This document shows, in pieces, positions 45,571-58,200 of a stretch of DNA of 64,000 nucleotides (position 1 is its first letter; each line of letters begins with the position of its first letter). The translations under genes were made by a program, and so were the position numbers. The DNA is taken from positions 139,474 to 203,473 of the forward strand of contig MU128932.1 in assembly GCA_014904985.1 (NCBI GenBank). The letters are read 5' to 3'. The notes under the pieces were generated by a model that ran no database searches, was not told the DNA's origin, and worked only from the letters and a program-made list of their open reading frames with translations. The stretch comes from Hydnum rufescens UP504. Its lineage: Eukaryota; Basidiomycota; Agaricomycetes; Cantharellales; Hydnaceae.

Positions 45571-48115
45571 ATGGCAACGTCGGCCGAAGATTCACCTCAG
45601 CAGCCTCAAACGCCTCCCTCCACTTCGCCCAATGTTATAATGCTGTCTTGGCTTTACCCAGCCTCGGTGGCTGTCGATCATTTGATCTCATCCATCGAGA
45701 TGGTTCCCACCATCCGAATCACCAGTTTGAAGTGGTGCAAGGATCGAAAAGGAGTCAAGCATCAGTTCTTGCTCATAGAAGTCGAAAGGCCGGAAATCCA
45801 AAATCTGTGGATCCGTCTTGACAAACGCGTCCAGCAAGATCCAGCCGCTGAAGATTGGGTGTCTTCAATCTATTCGACGTCCTCCACAACCGTGAGTTAT
45901 CGGGCACCACTCCGAACGAGGAGGCAGTTCTGACCGTCTCGCGATCCGTACTCACAGGCGCATTTATCTGAGGATCCCCGCCGTCTGGTCCGAGCAGCGA
46001 AAAGCCTGGTCAAACTCGAGGCTACGTTTAAAGACCCGCCGTCGTTGGCCGAGCTACGCAATCTCCTATTGGTCTTGGAGTCCTCAGCCCCTCCCAAGAC
46101 CTCTCGGGTGAGTCTATGCATTGTCGTGCCATCGAAATCAAATGATCGACCCACCGCTGTAGGAGGATATCGTCTTCTGTTCGGTTATCTATGACTATCT
46201 CTCTGCTTTGGGTGGAGGGGTGAAATTGACCGCTCTTCCCAGTAAAGCGACTGCATCCATTCCTCCGCATGTCAGGGCAAAGATTAAGAAGTACATAGAC
46301 GTGCGACAATCTATGTACAGCCATTTAAAGGATTCACAGTGAGTTCATTCCTTGGAAGCTTGCTAGATGATCTTTGACATCATCGAAGAGAGTCTTTGTC
46401 TGAAGGAGGTGACATCGACAATGAGGCACGTAGATATAATACTCTTTACGGCCGTGGCACTGACCTTCAACTTCTAGGACCCCAGAGAAACCACAGAAGA
46501 TGGCCCTGATGATAACGAGAGACTTTCACCATCACAAGGAACAAGGCTCCGGTATGTCCATTTTACTCTCTTTTCTATGGTTTATACTGACTTAGGAGGC
46601 GCCAGCCAATCGACCGTAACAGATCAACGAAATGGGCCAGTGCGAGACGATGACTCGGCGTCAGACGCAGGCACCCTTTCTGACGAGGTGTGTTGTCCTT
46701 CTCCTTTCCCTCGTTGCCATCGCACTGGAGCGTCTTTCATAGGACTCTATAGCTGGAGCAACTCTTTTTAATGCAAAGGGGACGCTTCCTCCTCGGCCTT
46801 CCTTCCCTTCCTCTTCGCGCCACGGAGTCTTCCGTGGTTCGGGGAGGCAAGAACATACGAATCCATTCACGCAGCAATGGCAACTTCCCATCCAAATCAC
46901 TATTTCCTCCATCCCTTCATATGCAGCCTCAGCCACCGTCCGCATCGTATCCTTAATATGGTGCAAGGACCGGAAAGGAGTTCCACACGAATTCTTGCTC
47001 CTGCAGATGGAGAGAGCCAAAAACAATACCTCATGGCTACGTCTTGACAGACGAGCGCACCGGAATGCAACGCGCATGGAAGTGCTCTCATCAACGTCTG
47101 CATCAGCTGACACTGTGAGCTTCCTGAAATGCCGAGACTGTTCATATAGCCTAGCAGCTCCCCTGATGAAGGCTCCTGATTCCCTTAGGCAATGTTGTGT
47201 ACCAGTCTCGGGTATCTATACGATCCCACGGAAAGCGACGTTCAAGTTGAAACTAGGTTTGCCGAGCCCCCAACGTTAGAGACTCTAGGCAATGTTTTAT
47301 CCGTGATAGAGGAAGTGTCTCCCAAGTACAAATTAACATCAGTGAGTATCTATCTTCCGGGTTTATCATCCCCTATTCATAACGCCTACAGGAAAATTGT
47401 TTCTTTTTCTGCTCGATTCTATATGAAAATCTCTGTGTGATGGGCGGAGGACAAGATGTTCGCGGAATTCCGAGTAAATTTGCCTTGTCCCTTGCTCCGA
47501 AAGCCAGAGCAGAAATCGATACCTATCTGAGACTGTTGGTGTGAGTATCTCTCTACCCTTCTATTTCTTGATGACCGAAATATTGAAGAACCTTCTGTGG
47601 GGCTTCTTCGCAGCCCGAATGCGTTCCCGGAAGGCACCTATAGGAATGACTATGGCCAATTGCTTGGCCCTAATGGAATCGCGGAGATCCAATTCAATGC
47701 GCGTCAGTTCCGAGTAGCCGTTCTCGTGGCTAGATTCTTCCAACGCCTGAAGACTCGGGCCGATAATCGGCGGGGAGATGCTCCCCCACCGAGCGCAGCC
47801 AACGACACCGCCCACCAATTCCGAGTGGCCGTTATAGCGACTAGTTTCTGGCAACGGCTGAAGACTCGGGCTAGTGATCGGCGCGTCGACTCGGACCTAC
47901 CAACTGAGGCGCCAGAAGCACCAGATGTCGTCAAGGCGCCCGCTTTCTCGGCCTCGGCACTAAGCGTGGCCAGTGAGGCCACACTCTCTGCACCCTCCAC
48001 ACGGGGAAGCCCCGCGAAGACCCCCCCACGAAATGGTCCCGAAGAGGACGCAATTCATGATTATACCCAGTACGGTGCGTGCTGGCATCTTATGAAGGAG
48101 AACATTACGGAATAA
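45571..48115 (+). CDS. WCKD two-module protein, copy 6 (intact, 662 residues)
   Basis: Nine exons, all GT-AG and fully in phase: 45571-45891, 45958-46107, 46163-46338, 46478-46551, 46596-46687, 46743-47114, 47189-47341, 47392-47540 and 47614-48115. Module 1 occupies residues about 45-215: WCKDRKGVKHQFLL at 55, LWIRLDKR near 79-86, ATFKDPPSLAELRNLL, then EDIVFCSVIYDYLSALGGG and IPPHVRAKI. A polar linker follows. Module 2 occupies residues about 335-495: WCKDRKGVPHEFLL at 344, WLRLDRR, TRFAEPPTLETLGNVL, then ENCFFFCSILYENLCVMGGG and LAPKARAEI. The C-terminal exon adds two internal repeats (FRVAVLVARFFQRLKTR and FRVAVIATSFWQRLKTR) and an Ala/Ser/Pro-rich tail. No signal peptide or membrane segment. 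The two modules share intron positions and phases, so they arose by internal duplication. I know no function for the family. Confidence 0.8.
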
Positions 48116-51100
48116 ATGACATTGTATTTTTGCTTTTCTCCGAAAAGTCACGCAAGTCATGCCAAGGAGTGCGGCGAACAAAGACGCTGCGACTTAGGCT
48201 GACTAGCTGCGCTCAGGGTTGTTGTATTTTCTTACTGGTTCTCGTTGCAAGTCCCGACCATGATCCCATGACTCCCTTTCACGTCGCCCCCCCCCCTCTC
48301 TGTCAACACCTATTATCCAAAGATCCAAAGAAACGCAAGTGTACCCTCAATTCCAGACAATTAACATACACCTATCAGCCATGGGTTGAACATAAAACTG
48401 GGACTTCGGCCAGCCACCTCTCAAATCTTTTCTCACACTCTCAAGTTAGCTTGAATTTCCCCATCTCGACTCGTGATTCCTGAGATGCTCTCCCGATGTG
48501 TTTGACATACTTGCCACTCTTGGAGCTTACAGGAGCATGAGACGACGACAGGGTGCGATCTTAGCATGGCATTCATGATATTGATTGATTCGGGGGCCTA
48601 CATGCTTATCCAGCATTCAGTTTTGAAGTGAGGGGTGCTCTATCCGGCACAAGCATGCAAAGCTTGGCCTACGGTGTTATTCAGGGCTGCCAACTCTCAA
48701 ATCCTTCCGTTGCCTTGGACCTCGGAAAGATGCTAGCAATCTTTGCTCCGAAATCCTCCGAAAATGTCTGATTCGGTAACAAGATCGGTCGATTCATCGT
48801 TGAGCGAGAATCCTGGCCTGCATCACAGCATGTGAATCATGCGGTCCCAAGATGACTTTTTCACAACAGTATCCTAAGGCCACTTGTGATCTCAAATTCC
48901 TTGTATTACATATGATCTAAGTGTGAAAGGATCAGCCTAACAGCCGTCGCTGCCATCAATTATGCGGGTGACATTATCAAGAACAATGCGACCGACCACA
49001 ACCGATATGGTCTGCAGATTTACCAAAGTGGGTCACTGGGAGCTAAAGCATGGGATTCCAACAGATACACTTGTTCAGCAAGTAGCATATATGCTAGAAC
49101 CAGAGTTCTGTGATAGGAGAAGTGAGGCTTTCATGGGGTGCGAAACTGTTGCATCTGTGTTGCTCGAGATAGGCATAGACAGCCGAGGGGAAAGAGGTTG
49201 AATCAGTAATACTGGGAATAAGTATATTAAAAATTGCTCTAACATCCTATCACTGTTGCTGTACAAGTATCAGAAGCTTAAAATGCATGGCCGACAAATG
49301 AAATCCAACTAGAGGCCCAAAAGGGGGGGGAGGGGGTGGAAAATCCGTATCATGGCACCAAATACGTGGCTGGTTTTTCTCCCAAAGTCAGTGGGGTCAG
49401 GGGGTGCGGATATTGGATTGCCAGTGGTCGGCCTGGGTCCAAAGCACCCTCAAGCACCAGCGCTCAGGAACACTGAGAAATATCCTACGTTTCTAGCATT
49501 ACGATCGCTAATTTAATCTTTCTACCAGATCAATGGTCCCACCTAGATCCAGCGTGAGCGATGTGGCTCGCCTATCTGCACTGGGCTGGCCAGCAAGAAG
49601 CGAGCCCGGAGCCCGTGACGAGCCTATCCGGGGCCTAGGGCTAACTATATCAGTTATGCTCTAGGGCTCGTTTGGCTGGATTTATAGCCGTGTGCCACGC
49701 CATTTCATGATCAAGAGCCACAGGTGCGCAGCCACTGATAATTAACGGACCAATGGATGTCTAACACTATTATATATATGTGTATGCATCGAAATAGGTG
49801 CTGTACTATATCGGGGGGATGTTCGCACTACCATTCTCAACCCAATGCCATCAAGCGCCACCATGGGGTCCCTCTCCTTACACGAGAAAAATTGCAATTC
49901 TCTGAGAGATTCTACATTACCATCTGGGAGTGACACATCGATTCATTGAATTTGTTTTTTCTTTTGTGCCAGTGATACCAAACTTGGCGGGGAGGGGGGA
50001 CCTGTAATTAGGGGATTGACAAACTGGTAGAATATACTTTTGGTACCTGGTCCCTGAGCGATAGATACCGTATAATTATAATGAGCGTTGTCGCGACAAT
50101 TTATGAGGATACGATCAAATTCAAGCTGCGTATCTACGCCGTAAAGGTATTAAGCTACATCTGTGTGGCTACACTACACCGGGGGTGTGCAGGGGTGGTC
50201 GTAAGGCGTAGGTTAGCAAAGTGAGTTAGCAGGGTATCGACAGGACAGGACAGACAAGGAACAGTGTTGCATTTCGCGAAAGCGCATATCTCTATTAGGC
50301 CTGCATTAATTTGGTGTCACTCTCATTATCCTCCTGACGAAAGATTTAACGACCTCCTAGCCTAGGATATCGGTATCTATTAGATAATATTAAATACCAG
50401 GTTCTCGATCCTTGACGATGAGAGAGGGCATGAAAGTGACTTCTTGTACCTGGAAACCTGTTGGATTGAAGTGAGAAAATTCCCGGCCTTCCAAATCCCG
50501 GGGTGCCTCTCAACAAATCAGTCTTTCAGTTCTTGAAGGGCACTGGTGTATTTATCAGTTCGTGTAGTCAAACGTCAATTATGGTACATGCGTGAACAAT
50601 AGGTCCCGCAGAAAAAGAAAACGAGACGATGGGGACGGGAGCGGTAATTGGAAAGCGAGGGGCTCGGTACTAATACCAAATAGCAAACGGGGGGGGGGAC
50701 CTTCAGAGAGAGGTCAGGAAACAGCCGACAGCGCGGTAACGGAAAAAAAAACCTAAAGATTGAAGAGATCGAAGGAACGTGTACGGGTGACGATTAACGG
50801 CAAAGAGAGAGGTGCGAATGAGCGAAAGGATGAGGAGGCACAAGAAGGAACGAAAGGCAGGAAAGGAATGTTGATGACAGATCTACGACTGGGTCAGGGG
50901 GGCACAAACTGTGTGTGCAATTGGTACAACAGATCCACTGAGAAGATGAAATTCCAATGATGGGAAAAAAAATCCTAGGTATGGTACTTTCGGGCTGGAG
51001 AGACGGGCGATTCAAGTCAAGAATGAGGACGGGCGAGGAGATCAAAGCGACAATCGGCAGCAGTGAGGACGGCAAGAATGAAGTCGTCGGGACATCGATG

Positions 51101-51179
51101 ATATGCGGCGAGGAGTTCAAATAAAGATAAGATGGAAATAGTGACAGAGGAGAGCAGATCATTATGAAGGACAGTGGCT
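48116..51179. other. Intergenic, no supported gene
   Basis: No convincing gene. Near 48566-48628 a plus-strand peptide MAFMILIDSGAYMLIQHSVL recalls the D-S-G-A motif of retroelement aspartic proteases, but no reverse transcriptase or integrase motif is found nearby. Long G runs occur near 49322 and 50690. The segment from about 50750 may include the 3' end of the Cdc24 transcript. Confidence 0.45.
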
Positions 51180-54100
51180 TTAAGTGACGTAGAGCGAGAC
51201 CACAGAAGCTTTGGTATCGAAGGCCATTTGAACGTCCTCATCGGAGGCGAGCGTGATCAAATCTTCCTCTTCGTCACAGTATTTGACCTTTAATGGCGAA
51301 TCATCGCGATCGCCACCGCATAAACGGATCTTCCGTCCCACCTTATCCACTAGCTCGTTGTACTCGATCATGCGACTCACGACAATGACGAAAAGATCAG
51401 TCCGGTAGTGCACTTTGACCTTGATCATGCTACTCGGTGGTGCACTGCGGTCCGGACCCAACTTATCGGACCCACCAGACCTGAGCGTCACACCTGACAT
51501 CGCACTTGAGAGAGCGGTCTCGCTAGAGCCATACGGCGTCACGGGGCTCCAAGTACCCGGATCATTAGTCGAGTATCCCGAGCTCCGATCCCCAGAAGAT
51601 AAAGAGCTGCCGCTATCGCGTTTCTCCCTTCCTATGGAAGGACGCGAGCTCTGGGACCCAGTCGCTGACCACGCATTGTAGCGTGGGACAGTACGCGTCG
51701 CTTGGGGGTGCTGAGAATATGTCGCAGGAGTGCTTGAACTTCGGATTCTGAGATGTTGAGCCTGGAAGGGACTGGGGGTGTACCGTTCCGGGATCTGCGC
51801 GCGCTGACGCTGCGTATCCTCGTCTTCCACCCCGTGAGTGCGTCTTTGTACGCACTGTCCAATCTAACCGAACTGAACTGACTGCGAAGTGTAGGTCGGT
51901 TTTGCTGGGACGCCACACTGGGTGCACGGGGTACAGGAGGCTGCGGTCCACCATTCGCGCGATACACGTTACCTGGATAATCACCAGTTGCGCGTCTTGG
52001 GTCTTGTTGCAAGTCGGCCCGCGGGATGGGTGTGGATCCGGGTCGCCGGATATTGATACTGTTGCTCCCGGTAGTCGAATAGGTCGACATACGGGAAGGC
52101 CGATCCTCCGTAGGTGACTCATCGAATTCATCCTCTGCAAATCCTTCGTCGTCGTAAGTGAGTCGCGCCGAACCAGGGGGTGGCAATGGAATCTGTGAAG
52201 TCCCAAAGTACGCTTGAAGGTCTTTGCTCTGGGAATGAGGGGGTGCAGCCCAACGGGCGGACCCTGCGTTGAACGGATGGTGCAAAGTGTCGTGAGCTCC
52301 GGCGAGACTCCCCTGAGACATGCTCTTGACGGGTACCCTGGCGGTGACTGAACCGGAGGGAGAACGAGACCGATCGGCGGTTGCAAGGTATCTGGCGGCG
52401 GACAATTTGATGAGTCCATTGATATTAGACTCCCACATCTTCATCTGCTCCTCTGTGCGACAGCGGAGAGTGAAGAATTCGAGGTCATTGTCTCCACGCC
52501 ACCACACCTCCAAGCCATGAACACCTAAGATATATGTCTATGAGGAACGTGACTATACCAAAAGAAGAACGGGAGGCAACGGACCATCCTTGTATCCCGA
52601 TATAGCACGGGTCACATTGCTCAAGAAAATTCGACCCTTCAGGAGTAGTGGGGTGGTCTTCTTCTTGGCAGATGCACCGAGCAACGGTGGCGGCTGCGGG
52701 GTCGTCGCAGTTTTCTTTAGCAAGGAATTACTCTTGCCCACCTTGCGCGAATTAGTTTGAGGAACTATCGGTGCCTCTTTGCAGCAGAGAATAATCTTCT
52801 CGAATAAGAAAACATGGTAATCGCGATCGACGTCTGACTTGTTCACACTGAAGAGATCGTCGAGGCGTAATTGGCCAAAGTTGGCGATGTGGTGCCCCTT
52901 CCAGTCTTGCACTCGAGTTTCGAGAGCTTTACAGGTGGCGAGATTTTCGGCTCGTCGTTCGGCCTCGTTAACTCGGTCGGTGATACGCTTAGTGGACGCT
53001 AGACCCTGCAATAATTCAGCGTGATGCGGATACTCCTCAGGAGACGTCTTTTTGGCAAGAGACTAAATTTATGGAAATAAATGAGATCTTGTGTGATAAC
53101 TCCGTTGCCAATAAGGATACACACCTCGAGCAGGAGTGGATATTTGCATATCCGCTGGACCGGTTTAATGAGGAAGGCCGGTAATTCGGATTTAGGGTGG
53201 ATCATGTGGGCCAGGGGCTAAACACAAATTCGTCAGGTGGCTTTGTTTTTGTTGGGGTTTCGGCAGATGCCGGATCTTACCATCAGATTCTGCTCTTCAG
53301 CCTGGAGAAGTTCTGATGCGCTGTTGAAATTGGCACAATACGGTTCATAGACTTCAAAAGCTTCCTCCTGTAACGAGGTCAAATTGTGAAACAATCTATT
53401 CAATGAAAGGGAAATGAAGCTTACATGGTTGATGAAAATGCTTCCCCATCTTTGATCGGGCCATTTCTGTTCGAAGATACCTTCCATTGCGATCAAAAAG
53501 TGCCGCTGGAAGTCGAGTAGAGCATTAACATTGAGGAAGAGCCTATGGATGGTATCCTGGCTCATGAGATTCTGCGAGCTAAGCTCGGTGGCGAAGTTCT
53601 GAACAAGGGTAGAACGGCTCAGTAAGCACCCAATTGGAAGGAGAAGAAGTGGAGCACACCTGCATGACTTCCAAATCTTGGACAAACTTGCGCTCGGTAT
53701 CGAGCAGTTCGGCAATGATCTGTCGTCGGGCTGCCTCGCGTGCGCTCTCCGGTCCATGAGCTTCAAGCGAATCGAAGCTGCCGGACTTGCGCCGCGCAGC
53801 GTCATCCCCAGTGGCAGTCAAGGGGGAAAGAGGCATTGGCGGATTCGCCATATAAACATGTTCCGGCAGTCGATCAAGAAGTTGCGTGACGACGCCAACG
53901 ACCTAGCGCGCGCGCGCGCTCCGTCAAAGGAATTCAAGCGGAGAGACGGAATACGCGCATACCTTGACAAAGCCGTTGGTGTTGCGGTCAGTCTGGACAA
54001 GGTCGCCAACAGTGAATGTGTCGTTGCCCTCCCAGAACTTGGGCCCAGAGTCCTCGCGTGGTTCTTGAAGTCGGTTGATGCCCATGATGAACTTTGCCGT

Positions 54101-54475
54101 GGCCCGTTTTCGGGCCTTGAGATCATCAGGATCTATATCGTCTGGGTCACAGCTGACGTCTAAGCGGTACTCGGAAGGGATATCAAGGAGGTTGAACAAA
54201 AAACAAAGCGGTGTTCCGAGAGCTAGGCAGTCCCACAGGGCATGGACAGGATCGACAGACTGGCGACTGGAGGCCTCGGCGCGAGAGCTGATGGTGAGGA
54301 ATGGGGCGAAATCATGAACGCGAGCAAGTCGGGCACCGAGTGCTGAGCATTGTTGATAGAGAGGGACGGCAGACGAGCCTGGTTTCCTGAGCAGAGTGTT
54401 GACGACACCAGTGTCGATCTGGGGGAGCCCACCGTTTGGACCTGAGGAAGCGATGGACTTTTTGCGTCCATTCAT
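51180..54475 (-). CDS. CDC24: Cdc24-type Rho guanine nucleotide exchange factor (CH-DH-PH-PB1)
   Basis: Minus strand, seven exons: 54475-53963, 53902-53660, 53598-53425, 53367-53281, 53217-53125, 53062-52585 and 52524-51180; about 977 residues. Domains in order: Cdc24-type calponin region (residues about 60-190, LWDCLALGTPLCFLFNLL, then FIMGINRLQE); RhoGEF/DH domain starting RRQIIAELLDTERKFVQDLE and including IKPVQRICKYPLLLE; PH domain with YHVFLFEKIILCC and WWRGDNDLEFFTLRC; a Ser/Pro-rich linker; and a C-terminal PB1 domain (KVKVHYRTDLFVI, DEEEDLITLASDEDV). Cdc24 loads GTP on Cdc42 at sites of polarised growth, and its PB1 domain binds Bem1-type scaffolds. One base is missing in a C run at 51830-51833 (DALTG | VEDEDTQR), which breaks the frame 217 codons before the stop. 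For an essential gene, a consensus error is likely. The exon 6 donor (GTCCGT) is the least certain. Confidence 0.93.
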
Positions 54476-55299
54476 TGTGTGTTGAGTGGGTGGTAGGAGA
54501 AAGGAGACGAGAGTTAGTTTCTAATCGAAATAGATTCCTATCGGCTATACTGTAGTATTTTCTGATGATCAACAAAAAAAAAGTTCTAATAAGCCATTCC
54601 TTATTCGGCCATTCTCTCAAAGGGGAGCTTTTTTTGTTCTCCCTCGGCGGGCATGGCTCTCTCCGTCGCAGCTTTTGCGAACAAAGGCGGCTGTACCCCT
54701 GCGGCTGCCGCACCGTTCTCCGCGACGCTGCCAACGGCAAGGTGCCTATGGCAACCCCGAATCACCCGCGAGAACACTCTTGGCAACGGTCTCCCTGATC
54801 TTGTCCCAGGGACTGCAGTGGGCTCGCAAGGAAAATAAAATAGTCCTCCCTATCGGATCCAAAACTACTGCCTATGTCGGCGCCCCATCGGAACCACCTC
54901 CGGACCTCCGACCACCGAGGGAAGATGCTCCCCGAAAAGCCACAAACAGTGCCCATTGCCTGCAATGGTTAATTTACATCCTCCATAAAAGGTCCATCAA
55001 GTTTCAAACGGATGTTTTATTCTCGAACACCTCCCGCATCTGCCGCACTGCTCCACGCAGCGGCAGGCCTTCCGCCGGCATTTGTTGGATGCGCGCAGCG
55101 ATCAACACGCTCGCAGCCCAATCATTCTCGTCCCCCGCCAGTGGACTGCGGCTTCCCTGACGTCCCTTTCTCAAGCTCTGTCAACGAGATTCGAGGGGGT
55201 GGCGGACTTTGCGCGGCTCCGTGAGAATCTCCATCTATCCCTTTGCTTCTCGTAGCACCTCCAATGCTCGGCACCAGAGGCGGCGGGTTTGTAGCGGCA
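54476..55299. other. Intergenic between CDC24 and RhoGAP
   Basis: Contains the CDC24 promoter and probably the 3' end of the RhoGAP gene. A minus-strand frame at 55122-55397 (GVTPIADLFRAASGG, then PPPPRISLTELEKG) overlaps the RhoGAP end in another frame and may be its true C terminus. Confidence 0.5.
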
Positions 55300-58200
55300 T
55301 TAGGATTCCCGTCTCCGCCACTGGCGCCTCCTGAGGCTGCACGGAATAAATCCGCAATAGGGGTCACACCATTTGTCGAATGGGTGGTCGTCTTCATAGT
55401 CGCTGTAGTTCGATCGACCGTCGGGGGGCAAGGGCATCACTCGATCCGACCATGACGTGCGTCGGCTACCAGACCCTGGCGAATTCAGTGAGAAAAAAAA
55501 TCCTGTGCCTCCACCAGGTATATGAAGCGATAGCTTTGGAAGGGTGTGGGATCGCGAACGGTCTCTTTGATCTGCATCAGTCTCATCAGCCTTGTCCACC
55601 ATAGACGTCGGTCTGGAAAATGAACTGGGTAAGAATACATCGGCTGAAAGGGACGCATTCGTGTTCGAACGAGATCGGGATCCGAGCAATGCTCCTATAG
55701 TCCTCAATGACGCAGGCGTGCGTGGCCGTACCAGGTGTTCCTCAGACGACAGTGGGGTCGATGACTGTGATGAGACAGGTTCTGGGCTTGGGTTCGAACC
55801 CACCAGAGAATTCGAACGAGTGAGTAGTGGAAGAGAGATGTTGTGCATGTGCTTTGGTCGATTCCCGCGATTTCCATTGTTGTTGCTCAGTCGCATTAAA
55901 GAAGGCGACCGGCTCGCGACTGGAGTAGTTGATGACAGCGGGGCCCGTGGTATAGTCGAATTTGCAGATGACATAGCACGCGCAAGCTTCAAATCCATGG
56001 AAGACGGCCGACGGACGATGGAGTTTCGTCGTGGAGGCCTCGATAGAGCCCCATCTTCTAGACTGGCGGGCGAAGACGCCGAATCCACGAAGATATCTTC
56101 TTGCACCTCAACGAGAATCCGCAGCACCGACGGGTTCATGTTAAGGCTGGGACAAAATACCAGAACTAGGTTGCTCAATGGCATCTTAGTCGTCTTGTAA
56201 TGCGCTGCAGTCACTTTCAATAAACGGCATAGCTCCTGTAAGATGAACCAATTTTCAGGAGGTAGGCGAGCCAAGAGGCGTCGAAGATCCGCAATCAAGG
56301 TGTCCGCTGACGTTTGGAGATTACTACCAGAATCTCCAAGGGAATCAGTCTTTTCTACCATCACGTCTTCAAATTCACGAACAAGAGCGTGAGTTAATAT
56401 TGGCTCGGGCACTGCAGGACCCAATGCCTAGGATGAGCTAACATCGTTCCCCTCCTTCAATATCAGGCCGACTCACATTCGCGAAAAAAGGCTTTAAAGA
56501 TAGAAGAGACGCTATGCGGATCCAAGTCACTGGGGCTTGCTTGCCGTAGATCATAATCAGCACCTAGAATAGTTTATGCTCAGAACAATGCATCAATGAT
56601 ATGTGTCCCATTCCTACCAGAATCAAACTCCGATCTCAATTTGGCTACATGGGTGGATCGCCCTGTGATTCTGTGCGCAGAGATAGGTAAATTCCAGCTC
56701 ATACCAAGAGTCATGTGAACGTAGATCACACACCGGAAAATACCCTCTTCCTGGACGCCCCACAACTCTAAATGCTGTATACAACGCACCACCAAGGCCG
56801 GACAATTCGTTCCCCTCAAGCGACCCTTCTCGTCCAGCCACGGAGCTCCACTATTGGTGATTTTGGTCGCAGCCACTGCATCCGAAAGGTTTCTCCCAAA
56901 TAGCAGCCCGCCACTATTTGAACTCGATGGACGCAGACATATAGGAAGACATACTCCATAATCTGTCGAAGAGCTAGATGCCCCATCAATGTGTCCCAAA
57001 GGTAACGACGCATCCGAACTGTGGGATTTTGGCTTTCCATCACGTCCTCCTTCCCTGGATCCATCATGCAGGGGGCCCCCGAACCGCGGGGGACTGCTGT
57101 TATTGGTACCGCTCCATAGGCGCTCCACCCTATCCCATCCTTTGCGTCCGAGATCTCGTGCGATGCCTCCGGCAGCCCCCAGCGCTGACAAATTGTGGTG
57201 GTGGTGGACGTGTCGAGGAGTGTGCTCCGGGGTGGCCCCAACGCTGACCGAGATGGACTGCAGTGATCGGACAACAGGAATGGATGAAGCAGACGCCGCT
57301 CGGTCCCGAATCGGAGTGGAATCGAATCTACGATGGGCGAGAGACGCTGCATTCATTCGGAGAAGCCGCGGCGTCGTCAAGGCTGAAGGGGAAGATCCTG
57401 TGGCTGAAACACGTCCCTTTTGATGACCTTTGGGAGGGGAAACGTATTCTATAGGTGTACACGATGATACGCCATGGCGAGATGTGCTGGTTTCGGAAGA
57501 CCCGAGAGTAGGAAACTTGGTTCCATCACCAGAGGGAACTGAACCCTCTCTATTGCTGAGCTTGAAAGTTTCAGTGAGATCAGTTAAACTGATGCTGCGC
57601 CGTTGGGATGGCCCAGGGCGGCTGGTATTGGATAATTCGGAGATAGGTGCCAAGGGAGAAGATGAGTCTTGCTCATAATGCTCTTGCTTAGGACCAATAG
57701 AGACGATTTGGGCGGAATCAAGCGGTGCATCTCCTTGCTGCCGTTCAAACCGAGATCGAAGGGCTAAAGGAGTGGAAGGTCGGAGGAATGTAGATAATTG
57801 AGATGCACTAGACACAGATTTTGTAGAAGGGCGAGGGAATTGAAATGCCATCTGAGGATGTCTCCCAGCCTTGGCATGCTCTTCAAGCGATGGATCACTG
57901 GGTCGGGAGGAAGGAAAGCTTTCATCACTTTTTCGATAAGTAGTTGCAAAGTGCTGTGATTTACTCGCGCGTAGGTTCGAGGGCTTGAGGGGAAGAGGTG
58001 GGGGAGGGGGAGGGGATACTGGGTTATTCCTGGAATAATTAGACTCAGATGAACGAGGGACGGCGGTGGAAATCAAGGGTTGAGCATGAGGTGCGGTGGA
58101 GGGGTTGCGAGTTGAAGGAGTACCATCACCATCATCAAGGCTACGATTGTGATGAGACTCTTCAGACTTTGGAGCACGACCTGGGATCACACCAGGAGGC

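Noticed and set aside
47597..48115. Separate gene starting inside the last exon of copy 6
   Set aside because: A phase-correct acceptor at 47611-47613 joins this exon to the preceding WCKD exons, so it is the C-terminal exon.
55788..55805. tRNA-like T-arm sequence GGTTCGAACC
   Set aside because: It lies inside the RhoGAP coding exon and no matching acceptor, D or anticodon arms surround it.
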